Positions 21,735 to 31,879 of a stretch of 64,000 nt of DNA are shown in pieces (position 1 is the stretch's first letter; each line of letters starts with the position of its first letter). A program made the position numbers and the translations under genes. The stretch spans positions 62,001 to 126,000 of the forward strand of contig NW_026991398.1 of assembly GCF_036370855.1 (NCBI RefSeq). The letters are read 5' to 3'. The notes under the pieces were generated by a model, which worked only from the letters and a program-made list of their open reading frames with translations, had not been told where the DNA came from and made no database searches. The stretch comes from Dromaius novaehollandiae. Its lineage: Eukaryota > Chordata > Aves > Casuariiformes > Dromaiidae.

Positions 21735-22430
21735 AGATGCAAATGCCTGCAGCCTGGGGCACAGCCAGGAGCACAAGCTGTCAGAGGTCTGCAACATCTG
21801 GCAGGCTCTCCTTGGAGGGTACAAGCTCTTCAGGAGAGACTTTCAGGGACAATGAGAAGGGGGGATGCCCTTTGTGTGAAGGGGTAGCTCAGATGTGTGG
21901 AGCTATTCCATGGAAGAAGCAAGGCTTTGGGTGAGTGCTTGGATTCAGTCTCCTTTAAGCAACGTGAACAACTCTGTGGATCACAGGCCCTGGTTCTTAG
22001 GGGGGTGGTGGTGGTGATTTTCATGTCCCAGACATGAACTGGAAGAGCAAACAGCAGAGTGCAAGCAGGCCAGGCGGTTTTTGGAGGGCATCAGGGACAA
22101 CTTCTTAGCACAGCTGCACAACAGGCAATATTTGTGCTGCCTTTCTTGTATCTGGAAATTTCAAACAGAGATGAACTAACCAGGGATGGGACTGGCAGTG
22201 TCTGCCTTGCCTATGGTGACCATGAACAAGTAGAGTCCCAGATCCTGAGCGGAGCGAGGAAGGATAGTAGCATAGTGCAGACCCTGGACTTCAGAGAAGC
22301 AGACTTGGGCCTGTTCAGGGGCCTTCAGTTCTGAAGGGCCCAGGAGCTCAGCAAGGCCATTAGGTCTTTAAGGACAGCATCTGCCACGCACAGGGATGGT
22401 CCATCCCAGTACTCAGTAAAACTAATTCCT
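21735..22430 (+). mobile_element. CR1 LINE endonuclease-region fragment
   Basis: Translation in mixed frames shows CR1 ORF2 blocks: DHRPWFLGG (equivalent to the GDFN region), a stretch around RRFLEGIRDNFLAQL and QTLDFREADLGLFRGLQF. It is broken by frameshifts. Homologous fragments follow the OR pseudogene in the other units (56,500-57,140 and the minus strand of 38,650-38,250). Confidence 0.75.
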
Positions 22431-22900
22431 GAAGATTCCTGAAGAATCCTTCCTGAAGATTTCCACTATTTCACCATAGGAGAACATCGACATTAAAATT
22501 AGCCAATCATTTGATCTGATGAAAGTGGGCTCATATTTTTGAAATGTTGAAAACAGTTCTTCACCCTTCCAGGCAGAGCTCAGCTGTCCAACCACAAGCA
22601 CCCAGTGGCACTTGGAGAGGCCCTGGTGTCTCTGAGGCACCTGCCTGGGCCTGGCCGCTCTCACAGGGGACCTGTGGGAGACCAGAGCCCCTGGGAGCTG
22701 CAGAGGGAGTCTGGGCAGAGGGGACCAGGGCACCTGCAATGGCACCACATGTCCATGACCCGGGGACTGCATCCCACCCCAGCTCTGAAACATCACTTTC
22801 CCAGGGCAATAAGAACACAAAGAAGTTTCAAAAGCTGAAAGGTTTAATGAAACATTATTTTTTTTTGCTTTAGATAATTTTTTAAATTTCTTTCTTCTTT
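22431..22900. other. Unassigned sequence between OR unit 1 and the inverted tail
   Basis: A GC-rich block (22,560-22,800) has overlapping open frames on both strands, but none resembles a known protein and no other copy exists in the window. I see nothing further here. Confidence 0.4.
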
Positions 22901-25300
22901 CGTTTCTATTGACTGTTTCTAAGGATTTCTTTTATAATAAGGCCTACACTATTAAAAATGATATCTTTGTGTCTCACACAAGTCCAGTACCCCTCAAACC
23001 ACTCCCTGCCCAGGATCATCCTTGCAGCTCCTCACTCTTTGCACACAGCGAGTTGCACCATGAGATGTCACACGCTCACAACTGATAGAGGAAAGCAGGC
23101 TGATCAGCTTCAGTGAAAATGCTCTATTTATCCATGCCCTAATTTGCACCAATCTCAATGTACCTGTGTTACAGTGATGTCTTAAAGGAGTCCCTACACA
23201 TCTAGCCACTCTCCCTTTTCATTCCCTGCATGGTCATGAAGTGTAACTCCATTTGAGGCGACAACAGGGATGGGAATTAGTTCACTCGATGCCAGACCCC
23301 TTCAGGGCAGATGTCTCTGGCTAATCCAGTTGTCTGGACTGCCCTTTCTAGTTGATGGAAATAGACCTCCCACTGAGAGGTCTGGAGATGCTTCTCCTGC
23401 TGACCAGCTAATGCTCCAGGAAGGTTCTCATGGTTCCTGGGTCACATTTTCCCAGCACCACATGGGAACACAGCTACACAGGGCATCTCAGGCAGCAATG
23501 GCCTCTGTATGTATGTATAAAAGCCTCAATGTAAAGTTCCCATCACTGAGTGAAATCTATGCCATAAACAGCTCTGTGCAAGAGCTGAAACAAATCTTTG
23601 TTTTCAAACATCCCTTATCAATTCTCATGGAAAATTTCTTTCCTTCTGATTGGCAGCACCATATGCATACACTACAATAACTACTCTGCATGAGTGTATA
23701 TATTTATATAAATGTACGGTTTATTCAATGCAATAAATTTCCTACCAACACTCTAAATGGAAAAACCTTGTTCTGAGAAACTACTGTATTCAGATTGACA
23801 TGTCTCCTCTCTCTTCTTCTGCCTCTCTGTCTTCTCTTCCTCTCCCTAGTCTGTCTTTACAGAGGCCTCATGGCCGCTCTGCCCCCCAGGGAAGTCTCCT
23901 GGGGGATCCTGCCAAGCAGATCCTGAATGAGCTGAAATCAGCTCTCCTGCAGCCCTGGGCTCTTCTTTGGCTTTTTGTCTAATTTCTCCACCGCCTCATG
24001 ATCATTGCAGCCATGTCTGCCCTCCACCCTTACATCCCCATCCAGGTCTGTTCTGCTTGTGACTGACAGAGTCCAGCCAGTGTTGGATCACTGATTGCCT
24101 GTGCCAAGAAATTGTTCTCAGCACTCTCCAGGAATCTCCTGGGCTGCTTGTGCCCAGGCCCGCTGCCCTCCCAGCAGATTTCAAGGGGGTGAAACTACCC
24201 TGTGAGAACCAGGATGTGGGACCATGAGGCTTCCCCCAGCTGCCTGCACAAGGTTTCAGCTGCTTCCCTTCCCTCCTCAGGCAGCTGTTAGCAAACACTC
24301 CCAGAATGTCACCCAGACTGCTGTGTGCTCTTGTCCTTCCTACAAGGTCTCCACCCGCTCATCACCTGCTCCAAGGCAAAGCCCTGTGCACTCCAGCCAC
24401 CCCTTTGCACAGAACACACCTGCACCTCCTCGCCATCCCAGCCTGCCTTCCTCAGAAGCCCAGTTTCATGAGGACAAGAAGAGAATCACACCACCTCTCA
24501 TCCCATCAGAGATGATATACAGGCAGGAGGATGGGGAGAGGCAGGCAAAGGGGACATGGCTGCAGTGTTGACTGTGAGGTCACTTCCACTGCAGCAGCCT
24601 GATTGGCCCTCAGCAGATGTGCTGGCCAGCAGGCTTTCTGATGTCACCCAGCACCTCAGAGAGCCCACCCAGCAGCAGTGACAGCCCTGGGGAGGGGAGG
24701 GGGCGATGCAGGTGACAGGGACCCATCTGGGTGCTGATTGTGAGGGCACCTCTGCTGCAGCCACCCCACCAGCCCGCGGCCGGCAGGCAGGCAGGCAGGG
24801 CTCACGGCCACCCTGCTCAGGACTAGCCCTGTGGAGCACACCTGCCACCAAGCAGTGCACAGCTCCTCACCGAGGTCAGCTCCAAGCCAAGTGTGCTGCC
24901 CCCGTGGCCCAGACACACTGTTGACATTATCTGAAGGCTTCCTTTGGCAGCTCAACCTTCCCAAAGCAGCACATGATGGATTATTACCAGCCAGAGGGGA
25001 ATTTTATAGTGTGCTACCAAAAAGGAACCATCTTGCAAGCTCCAATGTGCAGTTTGATGATGGGTGGGTGAGCTGAACTGTGCAAGGCCTCCTGGGACAG
25101 CCCTGGACCACTCCAGAAGGAACTGACCCTCACTTGCTTTCATCCACACCTCACTGCCAAGAGGGCACCTTTGTCCAAATTAGCCTCAGATCCACACTTG
25201 GGATGTCATCTCACAGGGAGTTCACTTGCAAAGAAGAGTCCACAAGTGAGCTAAGACCCAGGCTGTGCCCGAGCTGATTGGGCAGGAGGTTCGGGAACCT
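22900..25300 (-). repeat. Tail segment, inverted copy
   Basis: This is the reverse complement of about 61,900-63,450. The GC-rich block 24,540-24,910 matches 62,340-62,700 and the block 23,160-23,280 matches 63,250-63,370. It retains the ~1 kb missing from the copy at 10 kb. An AT-rich stretch lies near 23,695-23,740. No gene is recognised. Confidence 0.7.
24571..24630 (+). other. Single-copy sequence resembling one minisatellite monomer
   Basis: GTGAGGTCACTTCCACTGCA, then GCAGCCTGATTGGCCCTCAG, follows the same order and spacing as the array monomer (GAGGTCACTT block, then CTGATAGGCCAGCAGCAGG). Here it stands alone in tail sequence. It carries an intact ATTGG (reverse CCAAT) where most array monomers read ATAGG. 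The inverted copy is at 62,611-62,670. Confidence 0.5.
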
Positions 25301-26214
25301 GCAGGCCTCAACCAGCTCAGTGACACATTACAGAATGTGCTCAGCTGAGTTGGACACCTGATCTGTCAGGTCAGAAATGACTCCCCTAGAGCAGAGAGGA
25401 GCATGTGGAAAGGCGAGGAACATAATTCTGAGGGACTTGCAAGTTATCTGCACAAAGCAACTTCAGCTTTGCAAGCTGGTTCTCAGCTATGACCCATGAA
25501 GTATTTCCTGCTGACTTGCAGGCAAGTGCTTGAGCATCACAACTCACTGTAGTCACACATCTGGGAGAAGTGGTTTTACAGGCCAATTATTTTCTGAAGA
25601 AATACATTGTCTTTGGAAGTCTTCCTTATTTTTCCCATTTTAAAAGCTAATGACTGTGGCACTGCCACTTGAAAGGGCACCTCTGAGTGCTCCACTGTGG
25701 CAAGATCATTTCCTTGTGAACTGTGTGGGTGAAAAAAGTCCCACATGATCTAAACTGCTCTGAGGCCTCCTGCTAGATGTCAGCCCCTGGATGTCCCATG
25801 TCAGAGCCCAGGGCAGTGTGCAGGGTGCAGGGAGCAGCACAGAGCCCTGAAGCAGCGAAGCCTTCAGCAAGAAGAGCTCAAGATCCTCTCTATAGTTCAG
25901 TGGATTGGAGGGGAGTTACTCAAATGGTTAAGTAAGGGCTAATTGGGAGATAATACTGCATTATTAGCAAAGAGTTTCTAGGGTCCTGCCACATGAGAAG
26001 AAAAGAGTGTCCGCACCAATTAGCTATATGGGCAGTATCTCCCCATAGCCTTTGCTAATAGGAGGGAGAGGCAACTGCTATGCCTCTAGCCTAAAAAACC
26101 TTGTGGTTGGACAGATCCCAGAAGTGTTAACTTCAAGAATCTCCAACAAAGAACCTTTTCTGAAAGATGACCTCTTCTACTCCAAATACTCTAAGCTCCA
26201 TATTTCTAGGTATT
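25300..26214. other. Unassigned single-copy sequence
   Basis: I find no copy elsewhere in the window, no coding signature and no identified transposon. Short blocks around 25,931-25,968 and 26,020-26,065 (GGGAGATAATACTGC and ATTAGCAAAG) recur in opposite orientation within 100 bp, giving weak dyad symmetry. Confidence 0.4.
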
Positions 26215-26640
26215 TCACAGTCTATGTGGCATATCTGGCTGCAGATCCTGGCAAGAGCTGAGGAAACTCAAGGCCTGAACCTCAGTGCACAGAAGGCAGC
26301 AGGCTGCCAGCATCCCTGGCTCTGGCCACCAGGGCAGCCTGGGCCCTGCGAGCCAAGTCACCTCCTCCCCTCCAAGGGCTCCCAGCTCCCCAGCCTGGCA
26401 GCACTCCCCACGCACAGCACTGCTCTCTCCAGACACTTCCTCCCACGCAGAGCAGCACCAAGACACTGGGGCCACCACTCGTTCCCACCACAGGGCACCC
26501 CACCACTGTGACACACCGCACCACCTGCCCCTCGCCTCATAGAGGGTTGCCAGCCAACACACGCCTCTGCATCAGAGACATACAGGGGCCAGGACTAGAC
26601 GTGGCAGCAGCTAGGGGACCCACAAGGGCCCCAAAACACA
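26215..26640 (-). repeat. Extra inverted copy of the 3.7-4.1 kb segment
   Basis: The reverse complement matches 3,735-4,080; on the + strand it matches 31,880-32,260 more closely. It is one of three right-side copies and shows that this block duplicated independently of the whole arm. No gene is recognised. Confidence 0.7.
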
Positions 26641-26989
26641 CAAAGGCCAAGTCTATATCCCTTCACTTCCATTCCTCCAAGGCCTTGGGACAGGGAATTC
26701 CTCTGGACATCCATCTCCTGCTAGAACCTTTGCAGCCATTTGATAAGCGTCACACAGGCAAGCGTGGGACTCAGGATGGGACAGCCCACAGAAGAGGGGT
26801 TTGCTCTGGGGGGCTCCGCAAGAATCCTGGGAACACCACAGCTGGAGTCACCACACTGTGCGGTTGCTGTAGCCTAGTGGCACACCCTCCAACGACCCCA
26901 TGATCGCTCAACAAACCTAGTCAGCAAAGGGGAAGTGACACCACAGACTCACACCACAGGCATCTAGGTACCGTGGAATTCTCCACTGA

Positions 26990-27510
26990 AGGACCTGTTG
27001 ATGTGCGTACTGTTGTCAGCTGAGCACTGGGCTATCTCTTGGTATGCCTACTGGTATTGACTGGGGCCATACAGCTGTTGTGTAACCGTGGCCTGGCACT
27101 GTTTGACTGGAAAAGGAACTAAGCCCAGGAAGGCTAAGGGAGTAAGCCACATACCTCTGTGTGGACTCGGACTCATCATCAGCTGGCCTGCGGACTCGAC
27201 AACCCACTCATCAGTGGGGACAACCCTGAGGCCAACTGCCAAGGAGAACATGAATCATCCTGGCACAGCTGAAGTGTGGTGAGAATAACCTGGGGAAAAC
27301 TGTTACCGTAGGGGTGGCCCCATAAGGACAAGAAAAAAGCAAGAATGGTCATTATATCGTGCATCCGTGGCTTAACAGTACGGCTTGGATATACTTTGAG
27401 GTTTGTTAATACTTACAGTTTGTAGATTGTTTGGTGTTGCCCAATGTTTGTTATATGTGTAGAACCATTTATCTCTAATAAACTCCTACACTTGACAAGC
27501 AATTTCTCTC
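26990..27510 (+). mobile_element. Possible solo LTR
   Basis: An isolated, lower-GC stretch begins near TGTTGATGTGCGTACTG and carries an AATAAA at about 27,477-27,482, shortly before the inverted minisatellite begins. Composition and a late poly(A) signal suggest a solo LTR, but no second copy exists in the window and no target duplication is visible. The segment 26,641-26,989 before it is unassigned. Confidence 0.25.
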
Positions 27511-27519
27511 AAGCTCAGC

Positions 27520-28200
27520 GTGCCTGGCCTATGAGGGCCTGAAGCAGAAGTGGCCTCACAAGTACAAACTGCACCAATATGCTTGTGCTGGCCCATGAGG
27601 TACTGAGGCCAAGGCACCTCACCATCTGCATCCAAGCCATGGGCCAGATGCTCACCTATGAGGTGCTGAGGCAGAAAGTGACCTCACCATCATCACCAAA
27701 CCCATGTGCATGTGGCTGTCTCTCAGGTTCTCAACATCCTCACCAAGACAACCAGCAGTAATGTACCTGACGCTGGCCTACCAGGTAGGGATTGAAAAGG
27801 GGCCTCACATTAAGCCTTCAAGCCATGTGCCTGCAGCTGCCCTATCAGGTACTGACTCACCATTGACTTCACAAGCGCAAACGGCAGCCCTGTGCCCGCT
27901 GCTGACCTATCTCCTACTGAGGCACCACTGACCTCAAACTCAGCCTCGAAGCCCTGTGCCTGCTGCTGGCTTATCAAGGACTGAGGCAGAAGCACCTCCC
28001 AGCCTGCACCAACAGCACTTAGGTGCCTCCCCTGGCCTAGGAGGTGCTGAGGCACAAGTCACCTCACAGGCAGCACCCAAGCCAGGTGCCTGCAGCTTGC
28101 CCAGCAGCTCCTGAGGATAAAGGGACCTCACAAGCACATCCCCTCCCCATGGGCCTGCTGCTGACCTATCAGGTACTCAGGCAGAAGGGACCTCCAAGGC
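27520..28200 (-). repeat. Short inverted array of the ~63-bp minisatellite
   Basis: About ten monomers are recognisable in reverse complement (for example CCTGCTGCTGGCTTATC, GTGACCTCA and AGTACCTGAGGCA variants). It follows the 41-codon exon of the right arm, as the long arrays follow their exons, but its variants differ from those of the long arrays. Confidence 0.8.
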
Positions 28201-28461
28201 CACACTGAAGCTATTGAAAGGTTTCCTGCTGGTCAGGAGAATGCACGGAGGTGACATCCCAAGAACCTGCACCAACCAAGAGCCTGCTGGGCACAACCTT
28301 TTCTCTACAGGAAGGTGCTCTGCCAAAGGATCTGTCACAGGCAGAGCTGGGAACCTCCACTGGTTCTTCAGGCATGAGACACATCTCTGGGACAGCCTGT
28401 ATTTCACAAAACCACACGTGTTGAGGCAGGCTTCTCTGATGCCCTTCACAGAGGAGATCAC

Positions 28462-28584
28462 CTGGATCACCCTCATGTCCCTTGATGTCACTGTCATCAC
28501 TCCTTTCATGACACTCCTCTGCAAACAGCTGTCATCTCCTGGCAAGACTCTCTCCAGGTCATGCGACATCTCCACTCTGTCACC
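28462..28584 (-). pseudogene. 41-codon splice-flanked exon of an unrecognised gene, copy 2 (right arm)
   Basis: This is a 123-nt block on the minus strand, preceded by an acceptor ending TGCCAG and followed by GTGATC, a weaker donor than in the left arm. It is open throughout; the peptide starts GDRVEMSHDLERVLPGDDSC and ends TSRDMRVIQ. Against copy 1, many codons differ but the frame and most charged residues are kept. The frame stays open past the donor to about 28,177. The upstream exon at 29,964-29,824 keeps both splice sites but has no frame that stays open. The family is unknown to me; I infer a gene remnant. Confidence 0.45.
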
Positions 28585-29823
28585 CTGGCACAAATCCCAC
28601 AAGGGAACAATTGCACTTGCATTTCCTTTACCATCAAGTCTTAGCTGTGAGCAACTTGTTCTGCAGCACCTATTACATGACAGCAGGACACCACTTCCAT
28701 TTATAGGGCCTCGGTAAAGAGACCAGCCCAGGGAGCAGCTGCACTGGAAAGGGTTTCTGACACTGTCACATCAACTCAGCCCTGCACCAGGCATCGACCT
28801 CACACCAGACCTCGGCTGTGCCAGCTAGTCTGTAAACACAGTCTCTGCCCCACAGAGCTGGCCCTTCCGCTAGATACAACCAAGTGCCAGCAAGAAGAGA
28901 CGGATGCTCGACCCTCGCCACTTGCACACTCCCCGGGCAATGCTTTGCTTGCTGCCTTGGCTCCTCAACCCACACACAGAGGGAAGCTCTTGTGGTGACA
29001 CCAGGAGGTGGCCAAGGCACTCTGGGCTCAGAAGCTGTGTGCAAACACTCAGCACAAGACCAGGACCAGAGCTGGCTCCTTGGGCAATGCTGCTGCTTTC
29101 AGAAGGAAGGATGCTGCTCCCTGTGGGCACAGCAGGCTGCTGCTTTCCACCCCCACAACCCCACCACATCATGAACCTCCAGCTAGGGACAAGGGTTAGG
29201 GCATTTGTTTTTTATAATAAAGTTACAGACACAACTTGGGAGTCCTGTAGGTCTCCTGAGCCTAAAGTAACCTCTGCCCCTTTCCTTTCATTAGCTGGAC
29301 AAGGAGCTGCTGTGAAGGGAGAAAGGGTGCAGAGGCTCTGAAAACGTGGCCCCAGCAAGGAGACAGCCCCAGACTGGAGGTGTGGGGAAACACCTGCAGT
29401 CCTGTGGGAATGGGCTCTGCAGCAGGAACCCGGGCTCTGGAGTTGTGTTTGTGGCACACCAATGGCTGGGTGCCATGGGCAGCCTGGCCCTGGGCACATC
29501 TTCACCCCTCACAGAGCCAGAAGCCCAAGAGCTCTGAGAGTTCCTCAGTTCAATCAAAGCAGGCTTTGGGGCACACAGACAAAGGCACACAGGGGATGCT
29601 GGCATTTATTATAAGGGTCTTTGATTCATCCTATACAGCACCACAACCATCTAGGAAAAGGAGGGAGCATTACAGCATTTGCTGAGCAGGCTGGCACCAA
29701 CAGCATTTGTGGGAGGAGGAATTTGCAGCAGAGCAGAGGTACCAGGAGGTGAACTCACACCCCAGGTCACCCAAAAAAGCCAGATGCATTTACGGCAGCC
29801 TTCACATCCATACGCAGCCTCAC
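28585..29823 (-). repeat. Right palindrome arm, intron-like part
   Basis: The reverse complement of 5,261-6,496. No conserved coding block is seen between the two candidate exons. Open frames at 29,212-29,605 on the minus strand are not conserved in the left arm. Confidence 0.65.
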
Positions 29824-29964
29824 CTCATTCACTTGCAGCTGGTTCCACAGAGGGCTCACGGTGTTGGCAACACGTTGGCACGTGTTGGTGTCACAGTGAA
29901 GGCACCCTGCCTCCATCCTCGGGGACTCTAGGACTGCACTGGGAGCCTACATGACTGCAGCAAC
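29824..29964 (-). pseudogene. Decayed exon of an unrecognised gene (right-arm copy)
   Basis: A 141-nt minus-strand block runs from a CTTCCTAG acceptor to a GAATGAG/GTGAGG donor, both good consensus matches. The end reads VSPLWNQLQVNE in one frame, but all three frames carry stops over the whole exon, so at least one indel has occurred. The left-arm counterpart is 5,121-5,260. It would belong to the same gene as the exon at 28,462-28,584. Confidence 0.35.
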
Positions 29965-30029
29965 CTAGGAAGAAAGAATCGGAGGGTTACTGTCAGTTCT
30001 GCTGGCCTTGCATTCTCACAACAGCCACG

Positions 30030-30560
30030 GGCAAATGTCTCCCCTCTATGCTGAGCTGTATTTGTGAGAATGTAACCAGCAGGGCCACCGGAGACATTCT
30101 GCCTGGCTTTTTGGCACAGGTGAGGCCACGTCTGGATACTGGGTGCCATTTGGGTTCTCCAGTTCTAGAAAGGCACTAACACATAGGAGGCAGTCCAGCC
30201 CAGGGACACCAAGAAGGTCAGGGGCTAGAGTACAGGGCATATAAGGAGAGGCTGGGAGAGCTGGGTTTGTTCAGCATCAAGAACAGAAGGCCAAGGGGGA
30301 TCTACCTGCTCTGCACAGCTACCCTATGGAAGGTGCAGTGAAAACAGAGCCAGCTTTTCTTGAAGGTGCATAGTAACAGCATGAGAGGCAACAGGGACAA
30401 CTTGGAGCATGGGACATTCTTCTTAGATGTTAAGAACAACCCTTCTTCTCCATGATGGTGGCCAGACTATGGCACAGGGACCCAGAGAGGTTCCCCAATC
30501 TCCATCCTTGGAGAGATTCAAAACTTCACTGGAAAAGGCCTGAAAATACCTCTGCTCCTG
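30030..30560 (+). mobile_element. CR1 LINE fragment (3' end), inverted partner of 4,530-5,030
   Basis: The + strand shows broken ORF2 C-terminal sequence around 30,240-30,300 and the 3' region to 30,545. It occupies the same place in the right arm as the 4.5-5.0 kb CR1 in the left arm. The segment 30,561-30,989 continues the arm match to 4,080-4,530. Confidence 0.8.
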
Positions 30561-30989
30561 GGACCTGCCTCGAGCAGGGTGTTGGACCCCCACCTCCAGA
30601 TGTTTCTCCCATTGCAGGCTCAAGGAATCTGCTATCCTAAGACTCTACTCCAAAGGGACTAGCAGCTTTGGAGCTGCCACCTCCATGGCTGACCAAGGAC
30701 AGGAGCCTAAGAGCCACCTGTCTCCCCGAGAGGCCTGACTTCTTGTGCGGTGGCATCTGCACTGCCTCAAGGGTCTGGGCAGGCAAAAAGGGGAGAAGTG
30801 GCTCTGACTGCTTTGATTAACTCCCCATCTCTCTGATGGATCAGAATGGATTAAGATCTGGGAAGGGAAGATGCAGTGAGGGTCCAGATTCAACAGAAAG
30901 CCATTAAGGAGCAAGAAGATGACTTTCTGCAGAAGACTCAGTACAATCTCAAAGACTCGGGGAAGCATCAAGAGCTTCACAAACTGCAA

Positions 30990-31340
30990 GCCTGAACCTC
31001 AGCTGACAGAAGCCAGCAAACTGCAAGCATCCCTGGCTCGCACTAGAATGCTCCAAGGCAGTAACATGGTCCCCAATGGTTCCCAGCCCCGGGTCTCCCA
31101 GAAGGACACCACGATGGCAGGCTGGGCTCTGGGAGCAGAGCACTGCTCTCTCCACACACCTCCTCCCAAGATGAGCACCAAGACACTGGGGCCACCACCT
31201 GTCCCCAAGACAAGGCACCACATCACTGTGGCACCCCAAACCCACTGCCCCACACCTCACAGAGGATAGCCAGCCATCACGCGCCTCTGCAGCAGGGACA
31301 CACAGGGCACAGCACCACACATGGCAGCAGCTGTGGCACC
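30990..31340 (-). repeat. Inverted copy of the 3.7-4.1 kb segment within the right arm
   Basis: The reverse complement matches 3,735-4,080. Together with 31,880-32,270 it forms a local direct duplication inside the right arm. No gene is recognised. Confidence 0.7.
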
Positions 31341-31638
31341 AAGGGCTGCCAAAACACACCGTGCAGCAGTGACAGCACCTAACCACACCACACCTAGCAC
31401 ACTGATGCCTGCATGGAGGGTGCTCTCTCATTTCCTTGCTGCGGCACAGAAAGCTCACACTACAGCAGGATGCTGGAGGATCTTAACGAGGCTGAAACTG
31501 GAAGGAAGAGAGACTTGGGTTGCGCAGGCCTTGCAGGGCACTCTGGCCGTGGCTGGCCTACTCAAAGTGACTGCTTGTGTGTGAAGATTTGGCACATAAA
31601 GGCATCAGCCCCTTGACAGTCGTCTCCCAAGAACACAC

Positions 31639-31759
31639 CTGCCTCTCTCCAAGGACCACCGCTCCACAAGGCCTTCATTTGTCCAAAGAGCTGCCAGCAT
31701 GTTAACACCCAGCTGGCAACAAGCATGTCCCGCCACTCCTCCACCCTCAGCAAACACTG
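31639..31759 (-). other. Candidate exon of unknown identity
   Basis: On the minus strand a TTTCCTCTGCAG acceptor leads into a frame beginning QCLLRVEEWRDMLVASW that stays open across a GGCAG/GTGTGT donor at 31,639. There is no second copy in the window and I do not recognise the peptide. It sits upstream of the two right-arm exons on the same strand, so it could be an earlier exon of the same remnant gene. The evidence is only splice consensus plus an open frame. The rest of 31,341-31,879 is unassigned. Confidence 0.25.
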
Positions 31760-31879
31760 CTGCAGAGGAAAGTTCTCATGAGGAAAAGCAAATGAGAGGA
31801 AAGGAGGGGAAAAGCAGCCTTGGTTCACATCTCAGAGCAAGCAGAAACACTCCCTGCCCTTTAGTCTGGATCCTGCCTG

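Noticed and set aside
25931-26065. Nearby inverted blocks suggesting a hairpin or small inverted-repeat element
   Set aside because: The two paired blocks occur in an order that does not form one continuous stem, so a simple hairpin or transposon end is not supported.
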